Shown: positions 38,301-51,441 of the stretch, in pieces | Layout of the letters: each line of letters begins with the position of its first letter | Numbering within the stretch: position 1 is the first letter of the stretch | Assembly: GCA_964035775.1 (NCBI GenBank) | Contig: OZ038314.1 | Coordinates: forward strand, 8,241,980-8,305,979 | Source: Osedax frankpressi | Taxonomy: Eukaryota; Annelida; Polychaeta; Sabellida; Siboglinidae | Length of the DNA stretch: 64,000 bases | Direction of reading: 5' to 3' | Program-made: the position numbers and the translations under genes | Notes under the pieces: model-generated | Seen by the model: only the letters and a program-made list of their open reading frames with translations | What the model was told of the DNA's origin: nothing | Databases searched by the model: none

Positions 38301-40316
38301 TAAAATAATTTAAAATCTAATTTTCTAAACTTGTATTTACACTGTATTATAATTATTACGAATGTGCTTTTAACCTGGGTATGGACACGGTTGAAATACT
38401 CTAGGTGACCATTCTCAAGTTCTGCAAATATTTCGTTGTTTTGATTGCGATCCCGCTGCAGCTCTTCGCCCACTGAAATCAAAGGTAGATAATAGTTCAT
38501 ACTTAAGGGTAATGCAAAGGCAGGTCAAAACAGATATTTTTGGTCAACAACAAAAATTACGAATTAAAAGAATTTTATAAAAAATTCAATTTGAGAAAAA
38601 GCAACAATAAATGTATATCAGGAATGTGTTCAAACCTTCGAAAATGCAGAATTTTTCAATATGTAAAATAAAAAAATATATATTTCTGAAAATATGTTTA
38701 ACATTTGATTCATAATTGACATATTATTAATAACTATTAAATATTATTAATAACTATTACAACTTATTATTAACTATTATATAATATTAATAACTATTAT
38801 ATATTATTAATAACTATTACATATTATTAATAACTATTACATATTATTAATAACTAATACATATTATTAATAACTATTATATAATATTAATAACTATTAT
38901 ATAATATTAATAACTATTATATATTATTAATAACTATTATATAATATTAATAACTATTATATAATATTAATAACTTTTACAAATTATTAATAACTATTAT
39001 ATAATATTAATAACTATTACAAATTATTAATAACTATTATATAATATTAATAACTATTACAAATTATTAATAACTATTATATATTATTAATAACTATTAT
39101 ATATTATTAATAACTATTATATATTATTAATAACTATTATATAATATTAATAACTATTATATAATATTAATAACTATTATACATTATTAATAACTATTAC
39201 ATATTATTAATAACTATTACATATTATTAATAACTATTATATATTATTAATAACTATTTCATATTATTAATAACTATTACATATTATTAATAACTATTAT
39301 ATATTATTAATAGCTATTACATATTATTAATAACTATTACATATTATTAATAAGTATTACATATTATTAATAAATATCACATATTATTAATAACTATTAA
39401 ATATTATTTTACAAGGCAAATATTATTATATTTAAACTAAATTTAATTACATTTTTTGTCCTACATTAGAAAATGTATTGCTACTAAAATCAATATTTTG
39501 ATAGAATAATTCATATTATGAAATATTTAATGAAGATTATAACAATTACTTTAACAGCTGCTATTAAAAATTCAATGAATTTAGGTATAAATAATATTAC
39601 CACATGGATTTGATATTGTCCACGGGAATTAAACATGGAGATAGTATATATTAACAGATGTATAAATAGAATTAAATTTAAATAGCGTTACTTATATAAA
39701 TAGTCTACGCAGTTAATCATAAAAACGGCCGCGGCTAACGTAAATCAAGTGCCGAGGGTTCATTCGAGTGTTGATCAATGGCGGACAGTCCGTGTTGAGC
39801 ATATTCGACGGCGTCGGCAGACGATGCGACGAAGTTTGCGTCTTCGTCGAGTCTGCTGTTGTCCGTCGTGTGGATTACGACGCCGGAGGAGCCGGCAGCC
39901 GCCGCCGACGCCGTCGAGTAGTGTCGACGACGGCAAAACTTACAGCAGCGTCGATTTCGACGCAGGAACCAGCGTTTCCTTCGGCGTTGGGGCACGTTCG
40001 AATGGCACCGACAACTCTGAATCAAATCGATGGTGGCGATCGCGTTTACGTCCACGTGGTCGGCGGAAGGTGGGAGTTGTTGCACGCGCGATGAGCTGGT
40101 GGCGCCACTGGTGCTCGGAGCGTTATACGGAATCAATTCGCTGGAATTCACAATTCGACAATGGGTGCTCGTCAATTGCGGCAGATCGGGTACGCCACCG
40201 CCGGTTGGAGACGACGACAGAGGACTCGAACTCGCCGACGAGGTTCCATACATGCAAGAGCCTTTCACGTTGAAAATGTTGGCCGCTAGAGAGAAAAGTG
40301 TCTTCCCTTTCGCCAT
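34986..40316 (-). CDS. Suppressor of cytokine signalling, SOCS4/5 type (Socs36E-like); 4 coding exons, complete
   Basis: Exons 40316-39740, 38472-38375, 35801-35581, 35304-34986; 1215 bases, 404 codons plus stop, all phases agree. Adaptor of an elastin BC/Cul5-type ubiquitin ligase that damps JAK/STAT or EGF-receptor signalling in the cytoplasm. Residues 1-192: Ser/Thr-rich N-terminal region with a basic, Cys-rich patch ([19 protein letters not shown], about 113-131). About 222-235: [15 protein letters not shown], the conserved lead-in of SOCS4/5. About 243-330: SH2, with FLLRDS (Arg269 binds phosphotyrosine), [25 protein letters not shown]. About 344-390: SOCS box, [10 protein letters not shown] (BC box) and LPLP (Cul5 box), DYLRYYHYK. 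The ATG follows an acceptor by nine bases, so a 5' UTR intron is likely. Confidence 0.95.
35581..35801 (-). CDS. SOCS SH2 exon
   Basis: Encodes [60 protein letters not shown] and [13 protein letters not shown]. The near identity with vertebrate SOCS5 in this stretch decides the subfamily. Ends in phase 2; the first base of the next exon completes Arg before FSFDSHDS. Confidence 0.96.
35822..38370. other. Large AT-rich intron of the SOCS gene
   Basis: No further exon, repeat array or RNA gene recognised; poly-AT throughout. Confidence 0.6.
38725..39405. repeat. 20-bp AT-rich minisatellite in the SOCS intron
   Basis: About 33 copies of TATTAATAACTATTATATAA with TTACAT and TTACAA variants, in the intron between the first two coding exons, about 250 bases upstream of the second exon on the plus map. 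Confidence 0.95.
39740..40316 (-). CDS. SOCS exon 1 (coding): N-terminal region, GC-rich
   Basis: Starts [20 protein letters not shown] and ends NEPSALDL plus one base at C/GTTAGC. Much richer in G+C and CpG than the flanking DNA, so both strands are open over several hundred bases; the opposite-strand frames are shadows. A polypyrimidine tract and CAG (acceptor at 40326-40328) sit just upstream of the ATG. Confidence 0.9.
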
Positions 40317-40329
40317 TCTAAAACTCTGC

Positions 40330-42326
40330 AAAAAAACATACAGTTGCAATTTTAATTAATGAAACAGCGATTATAGTAGAAATCGAATGCGAATATGAAT
40401 TTATATCCATTGTAAATTCTACTGATAAAAGAAATAATCTTATAACAACAGATAGACCACATGAATTTGTATTCTTGCATTTTAATTATTTATAATACAA
40501 TACTATAACATTGTTTTTCTTTCCAAGAGTTAATGAAATAAAATATTGAACTTAGTTTAATTGAAACTATAATTAACTATCAATTATCTTTACAATTATC
40601 TTGATTAAAAGTTATACCTACATAGTAATTACATAATTAATATCATCTGATAGTCTGATGCATGTAGACATATAATAGGATCACTTGAATCATATCGGGT
40701 TTGGTTTAAAGCATACCGGGTGAAAATTCATAAAAATGGCAATGCTCATAAATAACTGAATAGAATTGATTGTTTTTTTGTATGATTTTTATATGATTTA
40801 ATATATTTAAATTAATTATTAAATGGTATTATGTAATTAGAAATCATATTTTTAGTTTGTTATTGATATACGTGATTTCACCAGACTTATAGAAATTGAC
40901 TTAATCGAATTTCGATGATATACATTTTTTATATCAGTGATACATTCGCATACATCATATTCATATAGTATTTCAAAGATTATAATTGTTTTAATGTGAT
41001 TTTCCAAGTGAATTCACAAGTTTATTAAACACACACATTAAAAGAAACAAATATATAATTTAAAAACATAATTGCTTGCTCTATTATTTTCCCACAAATT
41101 ACTCACATAAAAGCATAAACATCAAATGATTTCATTAGTTATTTTTGGGCGTATTTCATTTATACGAATTTGTATCTAGTTGGAATTCTATATGGGATAC
41201 ATATAATATAATAGTATGATAATTATGGTAATATATAAATTATATATATCTAATATTTGATATATTTAACCAATTATTTCCCCGGTTATCCGAGTTGTTC
41301 ACCCACATAGTAGTATACATAATGTATACACATGTTGGATATATAATACATAATATACAATTATATATGTAGTAATATTATAACAAATATAATAGTATTT
41401 AAATAAAATTTACTTACATAATGACTTCAATTTTAGATATTTGTACTGTTTATTTTTAAATATATATATTCTTATAGATTATTAAATTATCTAGTACTGA
41501 ATATATTTAATATGCATGCATTTAATTTATCAATTTATTAAAATTCGTTAATGTATAGAGAGAGAGACAACAATACCATACTCATATATAAACTATTGTA
41601 AAACAAAAATATTATTAAAAAAAATTCTATAAATGGCGATATAACCAATAATAATAAGATATAGTAATATTAATAGATATAGGATAATTTTAAAATATGC
41701 ATACATTCTTATCATACATTCATATTCTGTTTTTTAAAATATATAATTAGTGTTGTTAACCTGCTATTACATAGCAATTGACAATTAATTGACATACATA
41801 TGAATTGACAAGTTAAAAAAAGTATAAACATATACAAAGTGTTGGTTATTTTACCAATCACATCAATTAACTAATTAATAGTTTATCATACAAAATAGTA
41901 ATGCATATTTAATAACCATATAAATTAAGTAAAACAATTATAAACATCTAAAATGATATTTTTAATATAGTACTATCCAATATTATATTCAAGATTACAG
42001 AATCTTGGATTATTTGTTATTATATGTTATTAACCTCAGGTACTATATAATTTTATATAATTCAATAATAATAATCAATATATTCTGAAATTTTTTAATT
42101 AGTATAAGGCAAGAATATTCTTAATATATCTTATAAAGGCAATATGTCCATAAGTGATTATTTATTTAATTTCGAACTGTAATTCGTATATTTATATCTT
42201 TATTTAAACTATCTCATTACCATTTATACTATGAAATAAATACAATGTAAATTTATGTACAATACTTTTAACTTGTGAGTATCGTTTACTTATGTACATC
42301 AAGGGTACGTTATTTTAGATATAAAC

Positions 42327-42376
<50 letters not shown>

Positions 42377-44590
42377 ATTTATATCATATGCAATATAAGA
42401 TAGTTGAATTGGTATATTTGTATATGCTCTCTATAGAACATTTTTATTATACCATTACTTTAATAAATATGATTATTCAATATTATATATATATTATAAT
42501 ATAGAACATGGTGTCATAATATTGGTAACTTAATCGTAGTTTTGTAATCATGCATTTTATATCAAATATTTGCAAGTTATATTATTAACAAATTCATTTG
42601 TAAACAACTAACATGTAGGTTGCAACCTGTATTATATCGTAATATTTTATTTAATATAATACTATCTATTAATAGAAATTTAAATATCATTTCTAACAAA
42701 CCATGTTATAATAACAAATAAGATTACCGTGGTGACATTGGATGTCAGTTATTGAATAAGTTACTTGAATAAGTAATTATTTTATTATTTGAATGAATAA
42801 ATGCATAATGAAGTGTTATAATTCAATGCAATATCGCGAGTGATATAATACAATTAATTAATTATTCTTCTGTTTCCTAATTGTCATATCATTTGTTAAT
42901 AATAACCTCTATATAGATGAGAAATTTCTTAATTAAATAGGTTAAAGATCACGCCACATGATAAATCCGTCTCTAGTAACATATCCAGAATATACTTTCT
43001 TTGTGGATAACTGACAATGCAGGCGATAAGGCAATTCCCAGATCTTACGTATTATTCGTGTAATTCTATTTTCCTGCTAGTATGTGCATTATCTTCAAGA
43101 TAACATCGTTCATGGCTATTCACGTATAGCTGATATACAAATATATATATATCACATAATCTTTTGTAACTTTTAAACAACATTCTGATAAACTAATAAA
43201 ATAATTTTGGAATTGGTGTCTTTCATATTCATGCCAACTAGAGTACTCCATTTGCTTTATACTTTTCTAAACTATATAATAAACTTTGCTAAATAACATA
43301 TAACTTGTGCTACAATATCACCATTGCAATACCTTTGATTTAATAATCGCTGCCTCTAATATTAATATAACAGTGATTTCAATTCCGTTATTCTGATATC
43401 TGATCACTTTTTAATTCTGTCCGATGAAAACATTACATCCTCGGTCTAATCTTTTTATGGTATTACCCCTAATAGAAACTATCTAATATGTATGAATTTC
43501 AAACGTCTTCATATGACAATAAACTTCCCTAAAATAGTTCGTTATTAAACAATTCACTACGAATCACTATATTATATAAGTATTACATTTTCACTATAAA
43601 ATGAAAACTAAGGACATGTGAAAGAGTTTATAATTGATTAAAGTGTCGTGCGAAATGTGATTCCTCGCTCAAATGCAGAAAATCCTATGAATGCACTATT
43701 TACGTATTCGAATACTACAAACTGGTCATTCTAACAATTCACGTTTATCTTCGACTTACTAATCAACTATTTGTTCTTTCATCATCTGACTCATATTTAC
43801 GAAATAAATTATCCTTTATTTTTTCATACAAAGAACTTTAAAAGGATTACGTCTAAAATTATATATTTAATTGTTAAAATCTTCTATTAACCATTGACCT
43901 CATAAAACATTTTAAAATTGAATTAGTAAATTTTCAGCATATCCTAAAGAAATCAGATATTTACATTAATACCAATATATTTACATGTATAAATAAAAAA
44001 TATCAACCAAAACTTCTAGAAATCCTAGCCAATCGTTTAAACTAAGCAATCACGAAAAAACACATATTTTGTTAACACTTATTAAAATCTCTAACCGTAT
44101 TCCGTTGGCTACGTGCCGTGACACAACTTTAACAAAAAGGTGATAAAATTAGCTAATCAATCTATAATGTGTTTTGCTTACTCCTTGATTTAGCATGTGA
44201 ATTATGGAGACAGTTACTTATGTGATTATTGTAATATATATATAAAAGGAAAATGTTTACTACACATTAATTATTCTAAAGCAGACAGGTAATATGGGTT
44301 TAAATGATTGCCGTGAAATAACTATAGTTTTGATCAAATCAATACAACTACACTATTATATCAACGTAGAAAACAAAACAATGCACGTCACCGCAAAACA
44401 ATTGAAATTCGACACATTGTGTCAATTTTTTATTTTATGAAAATAATAATAACACAAGACAAGGTAAGTCGCTATTTACTCAGTAAAACAAAACACACTT
44501 GGAGCATAGCAACATTCTCAGTTTGCATGGATATCGAACTCAAACTGGCGAACAAGCATTTGTAACTCTGGTACGGTAATAATATAGGTG
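40330..44590. other. AT-rich DNA upstream of SOCS
   Basis: Contains a (TA)n run at 42330-42368. A SOCS 5' UTR exon is expected here but was not located. Region 42950-43110 is a little less AT-rich without coding signs. Confidence 0.5.
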
Positions 44591-44900
44591 GTCAATACTA
44601 AGTGAATACTCTAGTAGTAATAATAGTAGTAGTGGTAACAGATGATGTAGTAATTGAACTAGATGTCGGTGTAATAGTGTTAGTAGTTGACGTAGTAATG
44701 AGTGTAGTGGTTGTAGAAGTAATAGTTAATCTAATATTAGTATTATTACAGGATTAGTAGTTTTACTGTTAGTAGACATATTTAAATAAAAGTGCTAATT
44801 GTTGCGTGTGAGTTCTACTAGAATTAATATTTAATGGTAGTAGTTGATAGTAGTAGTAGTTGATAGTAGTAGTTGATAGTAGTAAGGATGAAATTAGCGG
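44590..44900 (+). repeat. Irregular AGT/TAG-rich trinucleotide tract
   Basis: Clusters of TAGTAGTAG, GTTGATAGTAGTAG and AATAATAGTAGTAG on the plus strand, broken by unique words; low-complexity DNA with no fixed long unit. Confidence 0.75.
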
Positions 44901-45168
44901 GAGTTGTAGTAGTAGAACTTAAAATTATAAATTTAATAAAAACAACATCATCTCTTCATTATACTCAATATAAGAATTATATAATCTAGTGAACAATGAA
45001 TAATAGAATCATTGTCCGATAACAGAAAGTCGATAACTAACGACGGTCGCTTGAAATAATACTAGAGTGATGTAATATGGAGTAATCATAAATACTGCGC
45101 GAATAATATTAATAATAATTGAATATGTACACAGTATAATAAACAGGGAGTAAATAAATTCATAGTTA

Positions 45169-45199
<31 letters not shown>

Positions 45200-45353
45200 G
45201 TGTGTATGTATGTGTGTGTATGTGTGTGTATGTAAAAGTGTGTATAGCAAGATTTAATGAAATAGAACGACGAAATCGAATACTTAAACGGAGTAAATTT
45301 GGTAAAGCTGGTGTTCGGTCGGACGTCGGAGTCGCGCGAGGCCCCGAAAGCGT

Positions 45354-46087
45354 CTAGAGGTTCTCGTCGAGCGAAACTCCGACCCGCAACAACTCCGTAG
45401 CCTCGACCGCCGACAGAATCCCCGGTCCGTCGCCATTCTCCATTAGCCCGGCGGAGGCGTCGTCGACGCCGCCTCGGGGCGTAAGGCCGAGCCCTTCGAC
45501 GCCGCCTCGGGGCGTAAGGCCGAGACCGTCGACGCCGTCCATTGCCCCCGGATCGTCGACGCACGCCGCCAAACCCTGGCCGTCGGCGTGCGTCGCGCGC
45601 TCGTGTTCGGCGAGCTTGTTGACCAGCACGGTCTTGTAGTCGCAGCGGCCGCAGAACAGGATGCGATCGCGCGCGTGCTTCAGTCGGTGCGTGTTCAACG
45701 TGGTGGCCTGAGAGGCGCGGTAGTCGCAAAGGTCGCAGTGGTACGGACGTTCCCCGGTGTGTTGGCGGCGGTGTCGAGCCAACGACGACGACTGAGTCGC
45801 CTTGTACGAACAGAGGTCGCAGGGGAACGGCCTCTCGCCGGTGTGGCGTCTCATGTGCCTGACCAATCGGCTGCGGTCGAGCGCGCGGTACTCGCACTGC
45901 TCGCACTTGTAGCGGCAGGCGTCCGATTGGCCGGAGCCGGAGCCGGCGTCCAGCGAAGCGGAACCGTAGGCGGGTTTGGCTCGGCCGGCGGTGTGCGCGA
46001 GGAGGTGTTTGATGAACGACGAACGCGTGAAGAGCGTTCGTCGGCAGACCTTGCAGCGAAAGCCCTGGCCGAAGTTGTCGTCGTTCA
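45354..46087 (-). CDS. C2H2 zinc-finger protein, last exon with five fingers
   Basis: 243 codons, stop at 45354-45356, acceptor CCCCCCGCAG at 46088. Five C2H2 fingers: FRCKVC…HLLAH, YKCEQC…HMRRH, FPCDLC…HRRQH, YHCDLC…HRLKH, LFCGRC…HERATH. Fingers 2-4 are joined by TGERP-type linkers, so DNA binding is likely; finger 1 is set apart by about 30 residues (AGRAKPAYGSASLDAGSGSG). The C-terminal tail has an 11-residue in-frame duplication (GLGLTPRGGVE, GLGLTPRGGVD), a 33-bp repeat. Very GC-rich. The family is certain, the ortholog unknown. Its upstream exons were not recognised; the frame stays open through the minisatellite before it, so a longer exon cannot be excluded. Confidence 0.85.
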
Positions 46088-46189
46088 CTGCGGGGGGGTA
46101 GCGGGGGTAGCGGGGGTAGCGGGGGTTTGGGAGAGGGGACGGCGGAGGGAGGAGATGGGGTGAGGAGATGAGGTGAGGAGATGAGATGA

Positions 46190-49100
46190 AGGAAGTGGAG
46201 GAGATGAGGTGAAGGAAGGGAGAGGACATGAGGTGGAGGAAGTGGAGGAGATGAGGTGAAGGAAGTGGAGGAGATGAGGTGAAGGAAGTGGAGGAGATGA
46301 GGTGAAGGAAGTGGAGGAGATGAGGTGAAGGAATGTAGAGGACATGAGGTGAAGGAAGGGAGAGGACATGAGGTGAAGAAAGGGAGAGGACATGAGGTGA
46401 AGGAAGTGGAGGAGATGAGGTGAAGGAAGGGAGAGGACATGAGGTGGAGGAAGGGAGAGGACATGAGGTGAAGAAAGGGAGAGGACATGAGGTGAAGGAA
46501 GTGGAGGAGATGAGGTGAAGGAAGGGAGAGGACATGAGGTGGAGGAAGGGAGAGGACATGAAGTGAAGGAATGTAGAGGACATGAGGTGAAGGAAGGGAG
46601 AGGACATGAGGTGAAGGAAGTGGAGGAGATGAGGTGAAGGAAGTGGAGGAGATGAGGTGAAGGAATGTAGAGGACATGAGGTGAAGGAAGGGAGAGGACA
46701 TGAGGTGAAGAAAGGGAGAGGACATGAGGTGAAGGAAGTGGAGGAGATGAGGTGAAGGAAGGGAGAGGACATGAGGTGGAGGAAGGGAGAGGACATGAGG
46801 TGAAGAAAGGGAGAGGACATGAGGTGAAGGAAGTGGAGGAGATGAGGTGAAGGAAGGGAGAGGACATGAGGTGGAGGAAGTGGAGGAGATGAGGTGAAGG
46901 AAGTGGAGGAGATGAGGTGAAGGAAGTGGAGGAGATGAGGTGAAGGAATGTAGAGGACATGAGGTGAAGGAATGTAGAGGACATGAGGTGAAGGAAGGGA
47001 GAGGACATGAGGTGAAGGAAGTGGAGGAGATGAGGTGAAGGAAGTGGAGGAGATGAGGTGAAGGAATGTAGAGGACATGAGGTGAAGGAAGGGAGAGGAC
47101 ATGAGGTGAAGGAAGTGGAGGACATGAGGTGAAGGAATGTAGAGGACATGAGGTGAAGGAAGGGAGAGGACATGAGGTGAAGGAAGTGGAGGACATGAGG
47201 TGAAGGAAGTGGAGGAGATGAGGTGAAGGAAGTGGAGGAGATGAGGTGAAGGAAGTGGAGGAGATGAGGTGAAGGAAGGGAGAGGACATGAAGTGAAGGA
47301 ATGTAGAGGACATGAGGTGAAGGAAGGGAGAGGACATGAGGTGAAGAAAGGGAGAGGACATGAGGTGAAGGAAGTGGAGGAGATGAGGTGAAGGAAGGGA
47401 GAGGACATGAGGTGGAGGAAGGGAGAGGACATGAGGTGAAGAAAGGGAGAGGACATGAGGTGAAGGAAGTGGAGGAGATGAGGTGAAGGAAGGGAGAGGA
47501 CATGAGGTGGAGGAAGTGGAGGAGATGAGGTGAAGGAAGTGGAGGAGATGAGGTGAAGGAAGGGAGAGGACATGAGGTGAAGAAAGGGAGAGGACATGAG
47601 GTGAAGGAAGTGGAGGAGATGAGGTGAAGGAATGTAGAGGACATGAGGTGAAGGAAGGGAGAGGACATGAGGTGAAGAAAGGGAGAGGACATGAGGTGAA
47701 GGAAGTGGAGGAGATGAGGTGAAGGAAGGGAGAGGACATGAGGTGGAGGAAGGGAGAGGACATGAGGTGAAGAAAGGGAGAGGACATGAGGTGAAGGAAG
47801 TGGAGGAGATGAGGTGAAGGAAGGGAGAGGACATGAGGTGGAGGAAGTGGAGGAGATGAGGTGAAGGAAGTGGAGGAGATGAGGTGAAGGAAGTGGAGGA
47901 GATGAGGTGAAGGAATGTAGAGGACATGAGGTGAAGGAATGTAGAGGACATGAGGTGAAGGAAGGGAGAGGACATGAGGTGAAGGAAGTGGAGGAGATGA
48001 GGTGAAGGAAGTGGAGGAGATGAGGTGAAGGAAGGGAGAGGACATGAGGTGAAGGAAGTGGAGGACATGAGGTGAAGGAAGGGAGAGGACATGAGGTGAA
48101 GGAAGTGGAGGAGATGAGGTGAAGGAAGGGAGAGGACATGAAGTGAAGGAATGTAGAGGACATGAGGTGAAGGAAGGGAGAGGACATGAGGTGAAGGAAG
48201 TGGAGGAGATGAGGTGAAGGAAGTGGAGGAGATGAGGTGAAGGAAGGGAGAGGACATGAAGTGAAGGAATGTAGAGGACATGAGGTGAAGGAAGGGAGAG
48301 GACATGAGGTGAAGGAAGTGGAGGAGATGAGGTGAAGGAAGTGGAGAGTACATGAGGTGAAGGAAGGGAGAGGACATGAGGTGAAGGAAGTGGAGGAGAT
48401 GAGGTGAAGGAAGGGAGAGGACATGAAGTGAAGGAATGTAGAGGACATGAGGTGAAGGAAGGGAGAGGACATGAGGTGAAGGAAGGGAGAGGACATGAGG
48501 TGAAGGAAGTGGAGGAGATGAGGTGAAGGAAGTGGAGGAGATGAGGTGAAGGAAGGGAGAGGACATGAGGTGAAGGAAGGGAGAGGACATGAGGTGAAGG
48601 AAGTGGAGGACATGAGGTGAAGGAATGTAGAGGACATGAGGTGAAGGAAGGGAGAGGACATGAGGTGAAGGAATGTAGAGGACATGAGGTGAAGGAAGGG
48701 AGAGGACATGAGGTGAAGGAATGTAGAGGACATGAGGTGAAGGAAGGGAGAGGACATGAGGTGAAGGAAGTGGAGGAGATGAGGTGAAGGAAGTGGAGGA
48801 GATGAGGTGAAGGAAGGGAGAGGACATGAGGTGGAGGAAGTGGAGGAGATGAGGTGAAGGAAGTGGAGGACATGAGGTGAAGGAAGGGAGAGGACATGAG
48901 GTGGAGGAAGTGGAGGAGATGAGGTGAAGGAAGTGGAGGACATGAGGTGAAGGAAGGGAGAGGACATGAGGTGAAGGAAGGGAGAGGACATGAGGTGAAG
49001 GAAGGGAGAGGACATGAGGTGAAGGAAGTGGAGGACATGAGGTGAAGGAATGTAGAGGACATGAGGTGAAGGAAGTGGAGGAGATGAGGTGAAGGAAGGG

Positions 49101-49800
49101 AGAGGACATGAGGTGGAGGAAGTGGAGGAGATGAGGTGAAGGAAGTGGAGGACATGAGGTGAAGGAAGGGAGAGGACATGAGGTGGAGGAAGTGGAGGAG
49201 ATGAGGTGAAGGAAGTGGAGGACATGAGGTGAAGGAAGGGAGAGGACATGAGGTGAAGGAAGGGAGAGGACATGAGGTGAAGGAAGGGAGAGGACATGAG
49301 GTGAAGGAATGTAGAGGACATGAGGTGAAGGAAGGGAGAGGACATGAGGTGAAGGAAGTGGAGGAGATGAGGTGAAGGAAGGGAGAGGACATGAGGTGGA
49401 GGAAGTGGAGGAGATGAGGTGAAGGAAGTGGAGGAGATGAGGTGAAGGAAGGGAGAGGACATGAGGTGAAGGAAGTGGAGGAGATGAGGTGAAGGAAGGG
49501 AGAGGACATGAGGTGGAGGAAGTGGAGGAGATGAGGTGGAGGAAGTGGAGGAGATGAGGTGAAGGAAGTGGAGGAGATGAGGTGAAGGAGGAGATGAGGT
49601 GAAGGAAGTGGAGGAGATGAGGTGAAGGAAGTGGAGGAGATGAGGTGAAGGAGGAGATGAGGTGAAGGAAGTGGAGGAGATGAGGTGAAGGAAGGGAGAG
49701 GACATGAGGTGGAGGAAGTGGAGGAGATGAGGTGAAGGAAGGGAGAGGACATGAGGTGGAGGAAGTGGAGGAGATGAGGTGAAGGAAGGAAAAGGAGATG
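46190..49800. repeat. 3.6-kb purine/pyrimidine minisatellite (23/24-bp units)
   Basis: About 150 units of three kinds: GAGGTGAAGG-AAGTGGAGGAGAT (23), GAGGTGAAGG-AAGGGAGAGGACAT (24) and GAGGTGAAGG-AATGTAGAGGACAT (24), plus AAGTGAAGG and TGGAGG variants. Blocks of about 100-250 bases recur in the same order, showing higher-order duplication. The pyrimidine strand is the sense strand of the zinc-finger gene, and all three of its frames are open. It ends about 50 bases before the acceptor at 46088. Confidence 0.97.
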
Positions 49801-49859
49801 AGATGAGGGAATGTAGAGGACATGAGATAAAAGAGAATATGTGAAGGAAAAGGACATGA

Positions 49860-51440
49860 GGAAGAACGATATTGTAAAAGATGATGAGAAGGGTTGAGAG
49901 TATGATAATTCGATTGGTGAAATGGTTGCTCTATAAAATAATCTATAATGGGGAAAGAGGAGATATATGAAAGAAAGAGATTGAAAGGAAGAATTTCAGG
50001 TAAATAGGACAGAATATTTTATAAGTGTGATAGCGAATAGTGAGTAATACAATGGAGTAAAGTGAAGATAATAGAGTGGAATAGTGGGGATGGTGAGGAG
50101 GTGAGTTACATAATTATAGGAAAACAGAAGGTAAAGCAAGTGGACATGATGATTAGAGTTGCAGGAGAGAGAAAGTGGTAGATGATGTTATGACGCATGA
50201 ATGAGGGGAAGGAATAAGTGAAGAAAAGACTGAAAGTAGATAAGATACGAATAGATATATTTAATGAAGGGAAAGATGCCAGTTAATGTAAAAATAAAAT
50301 ATAACAAAAGGCAGCGAGACAATAGAGTTGAAATTCAAGTGTATGTAAGCGAACAGTTGATATACTTTATGCATATGTTGCTATGGATTTGATGTTAGTG
50401 AGAATTGAAGACAAGACTTATAATTGTGTAATGAATGGTATAAATATGTAAATATTAGGATATATAAGTATATGGGAGATAATCGATGGTGAGATATAGT
50501 GGGAAGAACATAAATATATGTATTAGATGGGAGGAATTAAATACAGATTCGAAGTGATGTAATTAGGAGATTATCTGTTGGAATAAATGAGGAATGAATA
50601 AGGAAAGGAAAGAGCAAATAAAGGTCTATGGTTTTGGATAAAACAGTATGAATATGGTATGAACAATATATTGGTATTTAATATGTTAAATATGCATTAT
50701 CTATTAATGGAGTATTATTATAGATATTATAATTTAAATATTTAATATGTTACCTAATATGGAATATTTAATAATTGTTAAAATATGTATAATATATTTT
50801 GTTAATGTAGAAACTTTTAGTGGGATCCATCGTTAGTTTCAGATCGGAATATTCTTTGAATAAATCATCTTCATTGACTAATCAATAGTATGTAAATATT
50901 AATATGGCAAAATATCTGATTGTATCATTGTTATCTAAGTTATATCAAAATGGAAATACAGATTAAAAACTAATAAATATTGAATTATATTAACAAATTA
51001 AAGTATGATGGATATGTAATAATGAGTTCTTTTATTAATGCTTTTATAAATTCTTTTATAAAATACCTCCAAAATTGTTCTCCGTTTTCTCAATTTTAAT
51101 AAAAGGCCTGCTTTAAACGATTGGAAAAATAATAGAATATATATATTGTTTATATAATTTGTGATTTATATAAATTTAATATTATTTTAAATTAATATTG
51201 TAATATGAACTAAAAAAATATTAATTAATATCGGGTTGATTCATAATTTTAGTTTGTTCGAAATGACGTTTAGAAGTTTTAAAATAAATTTCAAGTTGCA
51301 AATATCATAGTACCAAGGCTAGGATAGGCTTATGTACAGATTTAGTGAGTTTATATAGAAATGAATTATAAATCACATATGATAAAATCAAGTTGTCCTA
51401 ATTATTGCTAAATTTATAATTTCGAGCCCAGTTTCTCTCA
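49860..51440. other. Intergenic or intronic DNA between the zinc-finger and coiled-coil exons
   Basis: First purine-biased, then AT-rich. A minus-strand stretch near 50875-50822 reads NEDDLFKEYSDLKLTMDPTK and might be an exon, but its phase fits neither neighbour. Confidence 0.4.
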
Positions 51441-51441
51441 C

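Noticed and set aside
39749-40359. Plus-strand frames of up to 174 codons opposite SOCS exon 1
   Set aside because: Shadows caused by GC-rich, stop-poor DNA; the minus-strand frame has correct phases, homology and start.
45588-46163. 191-codon plus-strand frame opposite the zinc-finger exon
   Set aside because: Antisense shadow of a GC-rich coding exon.
50822-50876. Extra exon NEDDLFKEYSDLKLTMDPTK linking coiled coil and zinc fingers
   Set aside because: Needs a phase-1 donor upstream, but the coiled-coil exon ends in phase 0; kept only as a remark.
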